A stretch of DNA of 64,000 bases from Candidatus Rifleibacteriota bacterium. Lineage in GTDB: Bacteria; Muiribacteriota; Ozemobacteria; Ozemobacterales; Ozemobacteraceae. How positions within the stretch are numbered: the first letter of the stretch is position 1; each line of letters starts with the position of its first letter. The position numbers were made by a program, and so were the translations under genes. Shown here one piece after another: positions 19,569 through 29,047 of this stretch. The notes under the pieces were generated by a model. It did not search any database and was not told the origin of the DNA. It was given only the letters and a program-made list of their open reading frames with translations. Location: contig JADFYG010000025.1 of assembly GCA_015233155.1 (NCBI GenBank), positions 17,750 through 81,749 on the forward strand. The letters are read 5' to 3'.

Positions 19569-21644
19569 CTACATCAGCCCTCCGATCAATAGAAATACCA
19601 GGGTAATTGTAATGTAGAAAACATAGGCTTGAACAACACCGTTTTGAATCCAGGAAAAACGGTGAGAAAGTGTTTCGATTCGAGTAAAAGCGGGCTTAAA
19701 CAGCTTTTCGATAAAAATGTTGGCGGAGTGTGACAGGAAACTGCCTTTCCGGGGAAAATACCCGTCGACTCCGCTCATTTGCGTTTCTGTACCAAGAACC
19801 GAGTTGAATAGTTCAACGAGGGGCTGTGAAAAGGAAGATCCAGTGTACTGCATCTTCACGGAAGGTTGAGCATATCCGCAGTCCCATGTGACGCTCGTCT
19901 CAACCTTTCGATTTGCAAGAAGCCCGACTCGCGTCATGACTATTGATCCAAGTATTGTGAAGAAGAGAAAACCACTGGCTGTGATTATGAAGAGAGGCGT
20001 TGCTACCTGGGCAAGTGAAGAGGTTACATCAGGTCCCGTCGAAAATTCGGGGAAGACCCCGAGCACCCGTTCGAATATTCCCAGGAGTGAGGGCGCGACG
20101 AACGAGATCACGGCACATAGCGAAGCAAGCACCATCATCGGTCCCCTCATCGACCACGCAACTTCCTGGGCCTCAGCAGCCCGAGCCTGGCGTGGATTTC
20201 CCAGGAAAATAATGCTGAACGCCTTTGCAAAGCAGCTGGCCGCAAGCCCGCCTATGAGAGAAAGACCAACGATGATGAATAAACCGGGAACTGCCAAAGA
20301 TAGAGATCCATTCAAAACTGCCGCAAATGCGGCAAAATATATGAAAAATTCACTGATAAACCCGTTGAAAGGCGGCAATCCGCAGATTGAAAGACAACCG
20401 ACGAGAAAGGTTGCCCCTGTATAGGGCATCCGCTTCAGAAGCCCTCCCATGCGATCCATGTCGCGGGTGCCTGTCTGTTCGAGAACTGCTCCTGATCCTA
20501 AAAAGAGCAATCCCTTGAACACTGCGTGATTCAATACGTGAAGAAGCCCTCCCGCGAAGCCCAATACGGCAACGTCCCGGTTGCCAAGGCTTAATCCGAG
20601 CAATCCCAGGCCCAGACCCATGGCGATGATTCCGATGTTTTCCACGCTGCAGTAGGCGAGGAGTTTCTTTATATCGTTCTGGGAAAGGGCAAAGAGTATG
20701 CCCAGAACGCCGGAAACCAGGCCAATTGTGATGAGAAGCCAGCCCCACCAGGGCGACGGATGTCCAAGAAAATAGAGTATCCTGACAATGCCGTAGATGC
20801 CGGTTTTGATCATTACGCCGGACATCAGTGCTGACACGTGGCTCGGCGCTGCCGGGTGAGCTTCCGGAAGCCATACGTGAAACGGAATAAATCCCGCTTT
20901 GGTGCCAAAGCCCAGGACGGCCAGCAGAAACAGGAAACCTTTGAAAGCCGGAGAAAGAAGCGCTGCGTGGGAAAATGCTGAGAAGTCGAGTGATCCGGTT
21001 TCCCGCTCAAGCAGTAAAAAGCATAGGATTATGAACACGGTCCCGAGGTGTGACGCCGTCAGGTAGATCCAGCCTGCTTGTCGATTGACCTCATTATCGC
21101 GATCGAGAACGACGAGAAAAAACGATGAAAGAACTGTCAATTCCCAGGCGATGAGGAAAAGCAGTCCGTTTGCGGCAAGCATGACAGTGACCATGCTTGC
21201 CACAAGGATGTGAAAGCTGCACCAGGCAGCGCCAAGGTTCGCCTCGTCAGTGGCATGGCGAAGATATGGCACTCCGAAAACTGCAGCCGCCATGCTCAGA
21301 CCCAATATCGGAACCAGGAAAAAAGCGGACAATGCATCGAGATTTAGAGCAAAAGAACAGAACGGCATCTGCCATGGGGCGACGAAGGTCATGCCCGGAT
21401 GCCCTGTAAGTACGCTTACACAGGGGACAAGTCCGATGCCATCGGCAACGACTGCAATAATCGCGGATAACTTCGCACGGGTCTGCGGCTTTGCTACAGG
21501 CACAATAGCGACAACTGCCGCAAACAACATCAATCCAAGCGATACCAAAAGCGGAAACATTACCAGAGCGCCTCCGAGTATTTCGGCGAAGAATATACGC
21601 CCATGTGACCCGAAGCGCAATAAAATTCTAGAGAATGTCTCCAA
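19569..21644 (-). CDS. HyfB/NuoL-like antiporter-like membrane subunit (start may be the internal Met at 21560)
   Basis: 691 aa; FGTKAGFIPFHVWLPEAHPAAPSHVSALMSGVMIKTGIYG, KKLLAYCSVENIGIIAMGLG. Confidence 0.92.
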   Translation of the reverse strand: METFSRILLRFGSHGRIFFAEILGGALVMFPLLVSLGLMLFAAVVAIVPVAKPQTRAKLSAIIAVVADGIGLVPCVSVLTGHPGMTFVAPWQMPFCSFALNLDALSAFFLVPILGLSMAAAVFGVPYLRHATDEANLGAAWCSFHILVASMVTVMLAANGLLFLIAWELTVLSSFFLVVLDRDNEVNRQAGWIYLTASHLGTVFIILCFLLLERETGSLDFSAFSHAALLSPAFKGFLFLLAVLGFGTKAGFIPFHVWLPEAHPAAPSHVSALMSGVMIKTGIYGIVRILYFLGHPSPWWGWLLITIGLVSGVLGILFALSQNDIKKLLAYCSVENIGIIAMGLGLGLLGLSLGNRDVAVLGFAGGLLHVLNHAVFKGLLFLGSGAVLEQTGTRDMDRMGGLLKRMPYTGATFLVGCLSICGLPPFNGFISEFFIYFAAFAAVLNGSLSLAVPGLFIIVGLSLIGGLAASCFAKAFSIIFLGNPRQARAAEAQEVAWSMRGPMMVLASLCAVISFVAPSLLGIFERVLGVFPEFSTGPDVTSSLAQVATPLFIITASGFLFFTILGSIVMTRVGLLANRKVETSVTWDCGYAQPSVKMQYTGSSFSQPLVELFNSVLGTETQMSGVDGYFPRKGSFLSHSANIFIEKLFKPAFTRIETLSHRFSWIQNGVVQAYVFYITITLVFLLIGGLM

Positions 21645-21645
21645 A

Positions 21646-22035
21646 TCACCAGAGGATCTTCACGCCATAGTGGGCGAAGACTCTGTCTGCCGATACAATA
21701 GTCAGCTTTTCCGTCATCGCTTGGGAGATCAACAGTCGATCAAACGGATCGCGATGATGAAAAGGCAGCTTTTCTATCTTTGCCGCATGGTGCAACTCGA
21801 TGTTCAACAGCGTAAAACCGTTGGCTGCCAGATGCTCCGAGACAAAACGCTCTATTGGCATGGCCAACTGTAACTTGCCAAGACTCGATTTTATCGCCAG
21901 CTCCCAGCAACTGGCCAAGCTCAGATAACACTCATTGTTTACATCAGCTATCGCTCGCCGGGCCGCCGCAGTAAGCTCTGGAGCGTCATCGACCCACCAG
22001 AGGAAAACATGTGTATCGAGGAGAAAACGCAACAT
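21646..22035 (-). CDS. PIN-domain VapC-like toxin
   Basis: FLLDTHVFLWWVDD, SLASCWELAIK, DPFDRLLISQA, IVSADRVF: four PIN acidic positions intact. ORF extends to 22044 with an upstream Met. Confidence 0.9.
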   Translation of the reverse strand: MLRFLLDTHVFLWWVDDAPELTAAARRAIADVNNECYLSLASCWELAIKSSLGKLQLAMPIERFVSEHLAANGFTLLNIELHHAAKIEKLPFHHRDPFDRLLISQAMTEKLTIVSADRVFAHYGVKILW

Positions 22036-22262
22036 CAGACACAATCCTTGAAATCCGCCGGTAGTGCATCAAAATCGGGTGCTATGGATAGAATCTGACC
22101 CTTTGCTGAACCGGGACGCCGCTTTCTTATTATCTTGTTCACCGGCAGCAGCCTGAGGAGAGGCTTGTTATCCCTTGCTATAACAATTTCTTCTCCAAGC
22201 AAAGCCAGTTTGACAAGCTCAGAGAAATGGGACTTAGCTTCAGCGATATTGTATTGCTTCAT
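22035..22262 (-). CDS. Phd/YefM-family antitoxin
   Basis: MKQYNIAEAKSHFSELVKLALLGEEIVIARDNKPLLRLLP; directly upstream of and abutting the PIN toxin. Confidence 0.9.
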   Translation of the reverse strand: MKQYNIAEAKSHFSELVKLALLGEEIVIARDNKPLLRLLPVNKIIRKRRPGSAKGQILSIAPDFDALPADFKDCV

Positions 22263-22266
22263 GATT

Positions 22267-22307
22267 CACCTCTATAGTAGTCATTTTATATGACTACTAT
22301 AGAGGTG
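22267..22307. promoter_or_regulatory. Perfect palindrome in front of the antitoxin gene (candidate operator or 5'-UTR hairpin)
   Basis: CACCTCTATAGTAGTCA-TTTTATA-TGACTACTATAGAGGTG, 17-bp arms, ends 4 nt before the antitoxin ATG; the proximal arm contains the putative SD GAGGTG. Confidence 0.85.
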
Positions 22308-22330
22308 TCAAGATCCAAATAAACCCGCGT

Positions 22331-22594
22331 TCAGTTCTTCGCGCCTGACATTAACACAAAAGCTTCTACAGACCGTGTCTTTCCCTTGATAGGTGGCAGC
22401 TCCAGTTTTCGCAGACAATCGTGAGCCAGAGTTACATGAGTTTTTGCGAAGCCTGTCGCCACGACGGCTTCCACTACAACAGCTCCGACACCATCGCCTG
22501 CATCTGCACGCACCACGCCTGCGTCATCGACACTCAAAGCAAGATCCCCCAGACGTGACGCCAGATTCACCGTTTCACCACCAAATTTTTCCAA
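22331..22594 (-). pseudogene. Remnant of a class III adenylate/guanylate cyclase catalytic domain C-terminus
   Basis: Residues EKFGGETVNLASRLGDL ... LRKLELPPIKGKTRSVEAFVL resemble the GDxVNLASRLE ... KGKxxPVxxFxL end of class III cyclases; no upstream catalytic domain in frame. Confidence 0.5.
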
Positions 22595-22762
22595 ACCGGC
22601 CTTATAAGCGCTTCACCAATATAGCTGCACTGGATACTGTTCCTGGAAATCATAAGACGCCGAAGTATCGGGGAGAAAACACGACATCAGACATAATTTG
22701 CACTAAAAATTCAGATTTATGATTATCTTGCCACGCGGTTAGACAGCTATTACAATGTATTC

Positions 22763-24052
22763 ATGTCTCCAAGAACCCTTATATTGAAGAAAGACAAGGA
22801 ATTTTCACTTCTGCGCGGCCACCCATGGATTTATCGCGAGGCCGTGAAAGAGCCGCCGCCTGATCTGGCCATGGGCGAAGAAGTAATTCTTCGCTCACAC
22901 AAAGGTTTCGACTTGGGATGCGGCTATGTTGATCCTGACTCGCCGATCCTGGTTCGGCGTGTGGAAGGCGCCGCCAATGCCGATCTTCGTGCCCGACTTT
23001 GCGACCGCATCGCTGCCGCGGTGGCATTACGGCGATCTCTTTTTGACGAAAAAACGACGAATGCATGGCGTGCCATAAACGGCGAAGGAGACGGCATCCC
23101 CGGACTGGTCGTAGACAGGTATGGAACAGCTCTTTCCCTGCAAATATACAGTCTCGGCCTCGAACCCTATCTCGATATCATTGTCACTGCGCTCCGGAAG
23201 GCCCTTCCCGAGGTCACATTGATCCGCAGACGCGATCAGGTGCGGCGAGCCCGAACCGCGGCGGGAAGTAGCCATGGTCACGCTTTCGATCCTCATTCCA
23301 GATTGTCAAAAACGAACGAAACAAGCGATCGATCCAGAAAAACCGGAAAAGACCAAAAGAACACGGAAGACCACGATGCTTTACTTCTGGGTCGCACGAT
23401 GCCTCCATTCGTGGCTTTTTCCGAAAATGGTATGAAATTTCGCGCAGATCTCGTCGGTGGCCAGAAAACCGGCTTCTTTCTCGATCAACGCGATAATCGC
23501 GATCTCATTCGTCGGGTCGCCCGTGGGCGGCGTTGCGCCAACGTCTGCGGATACACAGGTGCTTTCACCGTCGCGGCATTGGCTGGCGGCGCAAAGAGCT
23601 GTGTAACCGTTGATATTGCCGAACCTGCGCTGCGCGAAGCCGAAAAAATAATTCAGTTGAACGGATTTGCAGCGGCAAAACACGACTTCATCACTGCCGA
23701 CATGTTCAAATTTCTCGAAAATACAAAGAACGGCCCATATGACCTTTTGATCGTCGATCCACCTTCTATGGCGAAAAGCCGGCGAGATGTTCCCCTTGCA
23801 TTGAAGGCTTACACAAGGCTCAACCGGCTCGCTTTCTCGCGAGTCGCCCCCGGAGGCCTGCTTTTCACAGCTTCATGCTCGGCACAGGTGGGTCGCGACG
23901 ATTTTATCAGCGCAGTAACAGACGCACTGCGATCGACAGGTCGTTTCGCGCGCTTCCTCGTGGAATCGCATCATGCTCCCGATCATCCTATCGCCGTCGG
24001 ACACCCTGAGGGTCGCTACCTTCATGGTTTATTGATCGAGGTGGGACCATGA
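22763..24052 (+). CDS. RlmI-like class I rRNA (cytosine-C5) methyltransferase with PUA domain
   Basis: 429 aa; LRGHPWIYREAV, DLVGGQKTGFFLDQRDNR, VCGYTGAFTVAALAGGA, DLLIVDPPSMAKSR. Confidence 0.9.
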   Translation: MSPRTLILKKDKEFSLLRGHPWIYREAVKEPPPDLAMGEEVILRSHKGFDLGCGYVDPDSPILVRRVEGAANADLRARLCDRIAAAVALRRSLFDEKTTNAWRAINGEGDGIPGLVVDRYGTALSLQIYSLGLEPYLDIIVTALRKALPEVTLIRRRDQVRRARTAAGSSHGHAFDPHSRLSKTNETSDRSRKTGKDQKNTEDHDALLLGRTMPPFVAFSENGMKFRADLVGGQKTGFFLDQRDNRDLIRRVARGRRCANVCGYTGAFTVAALAGGAKSCVTVDIAEPALREAEKIIQLNGFAAAKHDFITADMFKFLENTKNGPYDLLIVDPPSMAKSRRDVPLALKAYTRLNRLAFSRVAPGGLLFTASCSAQVGRDDFISAVTDALRSTGRFARFLVESHHAPDHPIAVGHPEGRYLHGLLIEVGP

Positions 24053-24537
24053 GACTACCCCCCATCGAAGTAGCGGCGGCGGTCATCGCACGCGACGGGA
24101 AGATTCTCCTGGCAAAGCGTCGCGGAGGAGACCTCGACGGCCTCTGGGAATTCCCCGGAGGTAAAATCGAACAGGACGAAACCTGGGCGCACGCAGTCGA
24201 ACGCGAGATTCTCGAAGAATTGGCGCTCCCGGTCATCGCCGGAACCAGACTGCTGATCCTCGAACATGAATATCCCGACAAACGGGTGCGTCTGCATTTT
24301 GTGAGATGTGTGCTGAAACATGAGTTGCCTGCTGACGAAACGAAACATTCAGTACATGAAACTGAGTTACATTTTGTGCAATCCATGCCGAAACATGAGT
24401 CACATACAGAAGAAAGTGGCTGGTTCGAACCCGGCCATTTTCCACTATCCAACTTTTGTCCCGCAGATCGGATAGCCATAAACCACATCGACTGGAAATC
24501 AGTCCTGGAGCATTCAAAGGATATAAACAGCAGATGA
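24049..24537 (+). CDS. NUDIX (MutT-like) hydrolase with internal duplication
   Basis: GLWEFPGGKIEQDETWAHAVEREILEEL Nudix box; ATGA overlap with the upstream gene. Confidence 0.9.
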   Translation: MRLPPIEVAAAVIARDGKILLAKRRGGDLDGLWEFPGGKIEQDETWAHAVEREILEELALPVIAGTRLLILEHEYPDKRVRLHFVRCVLKHELPADETKHSVHETELHFVQSMPKHESHTEESGWFEPGHFPLSNFCPADRIAINHIDWKSVLEHSKDINSR

Positions 24538-25604
24538 AAAAGCCATTGATTCTCGTTATCAACCCCGGTTCCACATCAACGAAGATTGCGATTTACAATG
24601 ACCAGGATTGTGTCAACTCCATGGATATATCGCATACGGCAGAAGAACTGTCTGTATTTAAACGGAATCTTGACCAGATGGAATTTCGAACTGAAGCGGT
24701 TCATGAGGCTCTTGCCGACTGGAAAATCGAGATCGGAACGCTTTCCGCGATCATTGGGCGCGGAGGCCCTCTCAAGCCACTCACAGGCGGAGTCTATCGG
24801 GTCGACGATACGCTGATGTCTGATCTTCTTTCCGGTGTATTCACTGATCACGCCTCCATACTTGGCGGAATCATCGCCGGAAAACTTGCAAAATCTGCTT
24901 CCCTGCCTGCGTTCATCGCCGATCCGGTATCCGTCGATGAATTCGACGACATCGCCAGAATCAGCGGCTGCCCTGAGCTCCCACGCTATTCACTTTCACA
25001 CGCGCTGAACATAAAGTCAGTAGCATCACAGTATGCCCATGAGACAGGAAAGCGCGTAGAAGATCTTAATCTCGTAGTCGCGCACCTCGGCGGCGGTATA
25101 TCGATCGCCGCCCACAAGCAAGGCAGACAAGTTGATGTAAATAATGCAAATGACGGCGGTCCGTTTTCACCGGAACGCGTGGGCACTCTTCCCCTTACCG
25201 GACTTTTAAAAATGTGTTTTTCGGGCGAATATACCCACAATGAATTGAAAAAGAAGCTGATCGGAAAAGGCGGTCTGATGGCTCATCTCGGCACGGCGGA
25301 TGCTCGCGAAGTTGTTGCCCGTATCGAGTCAGGAGACAAAAAAGCCGCTTTGATACTCGATGCAATGATCTATACGATCTCCAAAGAAATCGGAGCCATG
25401 GCGGTCGTCATGTTCGGAAAAGTCGACGCGATAATACTCACGGGCGGCCTCGCTCATCAGAAGCGAATCGTCGACGGGATTTCCGAACGCGTTTCGTTCA
25501 TCGCCCCGATTATAGTGAAGCCCGGACAGAACGAGATGAAGGCGCTGGCCACTCATGCATTGAATGCACTTGAGAATCCTTCCATAATCAAAAAATACGT
25601 CTGA
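24534..25604 (+). CDS. buk: Butyrate kinase
   Basis: VINPGSTSTKIAIYNDQ, IGRGGPLKPLTGGVYRV, VAHLGGGISIAAHKQGRQVDVNNANDGGPFSPERVG. Confidence 0.93.
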   Translation: MKKPLILVINPGSTSTKIAIYNDQDCVNSMDISHTAEELSVFKRNLDQMEFRTEAVHEALADWKIEIGTLSAIIGRGGPLKPLTGGVYRVDDTLMSDLLSGVFTDHASILGGIIAGKLAKSASLPAFIADPVSVDEFDDIARISGCPELPRYSLSHALNIKSVASQYAHETGKRVEDLNLVVAHLGGGISIAAHKQGRQVDVNNANDGGPFSPERVGTLPLTGLLKMCFSGEYTHNELKKKLIGKGGLMAHLGTADAREVVARIESGDKKAALILDAMIYTISKEIGAMAVVMFGKVDAIILTGGLAHQKRIVDGISERVSFIAPIIVKPGQNEMKALATHALNALENPSIIKKYV

Positions 25605-25791
25605 ACGAGTTTTAATAAGACATGTCTGCAGTGACATTTTATGAAAAGGTTCTTGCTAAATTCACGATATATGATAGGTAAGATTACTGTATCGTCTGAA
25701 ACCGGGCGAATGGTTATTCACCCCCGCGAACACCATGGTCTGCTATCAGCAAAACGATGATTAAAAGCAAGGAAAGGATGATTCACTTATC

Positions 25792-26673
25792 ATGAACTTC
25801 GCCTGGCTCGATACACATCTCGAGGCTCGCAGAATACCGCTCGCGGTCTGCATGCCCGAGGAAGCCGAGATAGTGTCCGCTGCAAAGGAAGCCTCGGAAC
25901 TCGGCTACGTCGATTGTCTGTTCGTCGGAAACCGCGAAAAAATGCAGGCAGCCATTGCATTGGCCGCTCCCGGTTTCGCTCCTGAAATGATAGAAACGTC
26001 AAGTGATGAGGAAGCCGCCGCCGCGTCTGTAAGGCTGGTTCGCGAAGGACGGGCAAAAGCCCTCATGAAGGGCGTCATTCCTACGCCAACGCTTCTCAAG
26101 GCCATCTTGAACAATGAAACCGGCATCAAGAAATCGTCCGTGCTTTCTCATGTGCTCATATTCGAATATCAGGGCCGATTTCGTTTTTTAACGGATGGCG
26201 GCATGATTCCACATCCCACCCTGGCCGAGAAACAAGAAATACTGGCTAACGCCGTTTTTCTGGCCCAGCGTCTTGGCTTCGAAAAGCCCCGCGTTGCGGT
26301 ACTTGCGGCCATCGAGACGGTGAATCCTAAAATGGCTTGCACGAGCGATGCCGCTATTCTATCCAAGATGGGTGAGCGCAAACAGTTCGGCTCATGTATC
26401 GTGGATGGGCCGCTCGCACTGGATAACGCCATTTCACTCGAAGCGGCTCATCATAAAGGCCTGTTCAATGAGGTGGTAGGCGAAGCGGAAATACTTATTT
26501 GTCCTGATATCGACTGCGGGAACATTCTCGGAAAATCCATCATTTATTTCAGCAAGTGCCCGGCCGGCGGGATGATCGTCGGCGCGCAGGCCCCAGTGAT
26601 CCTGCTTTCACGCTCAGACACCAAGGAAGTGCGGATAAACTCCATAAAACTCGCACTTGCGGCCGGATGTTGA
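25792..26673 (+). CDS. ptb: Phosphate butyryltransferase
   Basis: 293 aa; ALMKGVIPTPTLLKAILN, SHVLIFEYQGRFRFLTDGGMIPHPTLAEK, DGPLALDNAISLEAAHHKG. Confidence 0.9.
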   Translation: MNFAWLDTHLEARRIPLAVCMPEEAEIVSAAKEASELGYVDCLFVGNREKMQAAIALAAPGFAPEMIETSSDEEAAAASVRLVREGRAKALMKGVIPTPTLLKAILNNETGIKKSSVLSHVLIFEYQGRFRFLTDGGMIPHPTLAEKQEILANAVFLAQRLGFEKPRVAVLAAIETVNPKMACTSDAAILSKMGERKQFGSCIVDGPLALDNAISLEAAHHKGLFNEVVGEAEILICPDIDCGNILGKSIIYFSKCPAGGMIVGAQAPVILLSRSDTKEVRINSIKLALAAGC

Positions 26674-27926
26674 ATAAATCTCGCGAGCGGGGGCCGGCAT
26701 TGCTGACCTTTGACGAGGCATTGGAACGCGTTATCTCCGAAGCCTCTCACCACAAGCTTTCTTCGGAGGGTGTGTCTCTCGATGCCGCATGCGGAAGAGT
26801 TCTTGCAGCCGCCCTGGCGGCTCCGGGAGACCAGCCTGCATGCGATAATTCCGCAATGGATGGATATTGCATCCGGCATTCAGATGCGGCGTCTGCAAGG
26901 CCCGAAGCACCGATCACGTTGCCTGTCGCGGGTGAAGCCATGGCAGGGCGTCCGCTGGCTGCACTTCCCGACATGAACGCTGCATACATTGCCACCGGCG
27001 GCATGCTTCCAGAAAACGCTGATACCGTTGTCAAGATCGAAGACGTCTCCGTCAGCGCTGACGGCAAGTCGGTGACCTTTTCCTCCATCCCACCCGTCGG
27101 AACCTATATTCGCCGCCAGGGAAAAGATGTGCGAGCCGGTGATATTGTACTTCCGGCCGGTGAATCTTTATCACCTTTCGCCATCGGAACTGTAGCTTCG
27201 CTGGGTCGGATGGTCATTCCCGTAACACGACAGCCGCGCATCGCGCTCATGACATCCGGGGACGAAATTGTGATGCCCTTTGACGAGCCAAAGCCGTGGC
27301 AGGTCCGCAACGCAAACTCGTATGCGCTCGCGTCTCTGATTCGCGAATCGGGAGGAGTACCAGTCGATTTCGGCATCGTGCGCGATTGCCCGAAACGGGC
27401 CATGGCTGTTCTTCGCGATGCTTTCTCGACCTGCGATCTTATTGTGACATGCGGCGGCGTATCCATGGGAAAAAAAGACCCTTTCATCGCGGCGTTTCGC
27501 GAACTGGGAGTAGATATCCGTGTTCACGGCGTCGCCATCAGGCCCGGCAAACCTTTCTTTTTCGGCCTGTTTGAGGGGAAGCCACTGTTCGGCCTGCCGG
27601 GAAACCAGGCGAGCTGCGTCGTGACTTTTGAAATATTTGCGCGACCATTCATACGCCGCGTTCTTGGCGATCGCTGCCCTGACAGGCTTTTAATGCGCCT
27701 CTCCCCTACCCTGCCCCTTGTCAATCATACGGGCCGCGATCACTTCATGCGCGCACGCCTGACCGTCGATCCCGCGAACGATGGCCGACCTTGTGCTGAC
27801 GTTTTTCAGCAGCAGGATTCCCACCTTCTCACGTCTTTGATCGGCGCCAATCTGCTGGTTCGACACCCAGGCTCGCTTGAATCTGCCGGTACCGATACCT
27901 TGCTTGAGTGCCGCCTTACTTCCTGA
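26667..27926 (+). CDS. moeA: Molybdopterin molybdotransferase
   Basis: PACDNSAMDGYC, TSGDEIVMPFDEPKPWQVRNANSYAL, TCGGVSMGKKDPF, RPGKPFFFGLFEGKPLFGLPGNQASC; ATG at 26667 overlaps the ptb stop. Confidence 0.93.
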   Translation: MLNKSRERGPALLTFDEALERVISEASHHKLSSEGVSLDAACGRVLAAALAAPGDQPACDNSAMDGYCIRHSDAASARPEAPITLPVAGEAMAGRPLAALPDMNAAYIATGGMLPENADTVVKIEDVSVSADGKSVTFSSIPPVGTYIRRQGKDVRAGDIVLPAGESLSPFAIGTVASLGRMVIPVTRQPRIALMTSGDEIVMPFDEPKPWQVRNANSYALASLIRESGGVPVDFGIVRDCPKRAMAVLRDAFSTCDLIVTCGGVSMGKKDPFIAAFRELGVDIRVHGVAIRPGKPFFFGLFEGKPLFGLPGNQASCVVTFEIFARPFIRRVLGDRCPDRLLMRLSPTLPLVNHTGRDHFMRARLTVDPANDGRPCADVFQQQDSHLLTSLIGANLLVRHPGSLESAGTDTLLECRLTS

Positions 27927-27941
27927 TTTTCCGAAGTTTCA
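27802..27941 (+). repeat. Direct repeat copy 1: moeA 3' end plus downstream spacer
   Basis: agcaggattcccaccttctcacgtctttgatcggcgccaatctgctggttcg...ccgaagtttca; matches 32900-33040. Confidence 0.92.
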
Positions 27942-27971
27942 ATTTTCAGTTTGGAGGCAAAAAGCCAGTCA

Positions 27972-28970
27972 TTATTTCCCGGACTCAGTGGTTCGGAAAG
28001 CTCGAATTTCCGCCTTTTGGCTGCCGCGATGAGGAACGGCAACGAAAAGCGTTCCTGAACTCGCGTCCAAAAGCGAAGTTCGGGCTCCATTCGCGGTCTC
28101 GATCGTACCGGCACTCATGTAACTGTCAGCGTCGATCTGGGTGAATAGGCTGACCTGGCCTGCTCCACCGGAGACATACACTTTTTTGCAGGTCGGATCA
28201 TAGAACACATCGTCCGCATCGCCGACAATTTTAAGGCTCGCAACCGCTTTGCCGTTATCGGTGTTGTACACCAGGAGCATGGCGGGTTTCCGGCATCCGA
28301 CGAAGAGGCGGTGGCTTTGCTCATCCAGGGCCATTGGAAAGTTTGACCTGGCATTCGTAATCGGCCACCTTGCAACCACGGCTCCTTTATCCCGGTCAAT
28401 AACCGCGACATGTCCCGCTTCCGGGACGTTTACGAATATTCGCCTCCCGTTTTTTTCCAGCTGAAAGGATTCCGGATGGCCGTCTAGTTTTATCTCTCCG
28501 ACCTTCGTACCGGTTTGAGGATCAATAAGGGCCACACCCCCTTCCCCAAAGCCGACAAACACTTTTTTTGCGATCGGGTCATATCGGACGTTGTCGGCGT
28601 CCGGGAGATTGTCGATCGACGCCAGAAGCTTGAGCATCGCATCGTAGATCCGGCACTTGCCGTCCCCGCCGCTTGCAACGACCAGGCGCTGCACATCGGA
28701 AAGAAATTCAAGCCCTTGCGGTTCCTCGAAGCCCTTGATCGAATCAAGCTTCTTGCCGGTCGTCATATCGACAACTTCTACCGTATTGTTCCCAAGCCCC
28801 GCGATAAAGAGTCTTCCGGCCTTGGCGTCGACGGCCATATGGTCGATTCGACCTTCCACCTCGTCCAGCGCGATGACCTGCGCCGGTTCGTGTGTCGGAT
28901 CAGCGACCGCCGACGCGGCAAACCCGCAGACCATGAAAGCCGTCAGAATCATTAAGAGGAAATGTCGCAT
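27972..28970 (-). CDS. Secreted YncE/NHL-like beta-propeller protein
   Basis: Signal peptide (MRHFLLMILTAFMVCGFAASAVA) and repeated blades such as KVFVGFGEGGVALIDPQTGTKVGEIKLDGHPESF; ORF extends to 29033 with a less likely start. Confidence 0.82.
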   Translation of the reverse strand: MRHFLLMILTAFMVCGFAASAVADPTHEPAQVIALDEVEGRIDHMAVDAKAGRLFIAGLGNNTVEVVDMTTGKKLDSIKGFEEPQGLEFLSDVQRLVVASGGDGKCRIYDAMLKLLASIDNLPDADNVRYDPIAKKVFVGFGEGGVALIDPQTGTKVGEIKLDGHPESFQLEKNGRRIFVNVPEAGHVAVIDRDKGAVVARWPITNARSNFPMALDEQSHRLFVGCRKPAMLLVYNTDNGKAVASLKIVGDADDVFYDPTCKKVYVSGGAGQVSLFTQIDADSYMSAGTIETANGARTSLLDASSGTLFVAVPHRGSQKAEIRAFRTTESGK

Positions 28971-29047
28971 GGTTTCTCCTTTGCGAAGGCCGAGGTCAAG
29001 CCGTTGGATGTTAACAAGTTCTGCTTTTACCACTTCCCTCGCGACGG

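Noticed and set aside
20350-20874. 174-aa minus-strand ORF within the HyfB-like gene
   Set aside because: Alternative frame of the same strand over a conserved antiporter-like sequence; Arg/His/Ser-rich composition typical of an out-of-frame translation.
14045-21644. Functional H2-evolving/uptake group 4 [NiFe]-hydrogenase
   Set aside because: Large subunit lacks both CxxC Ni-ligand motifs and no hyp maturation genes occur in the window.
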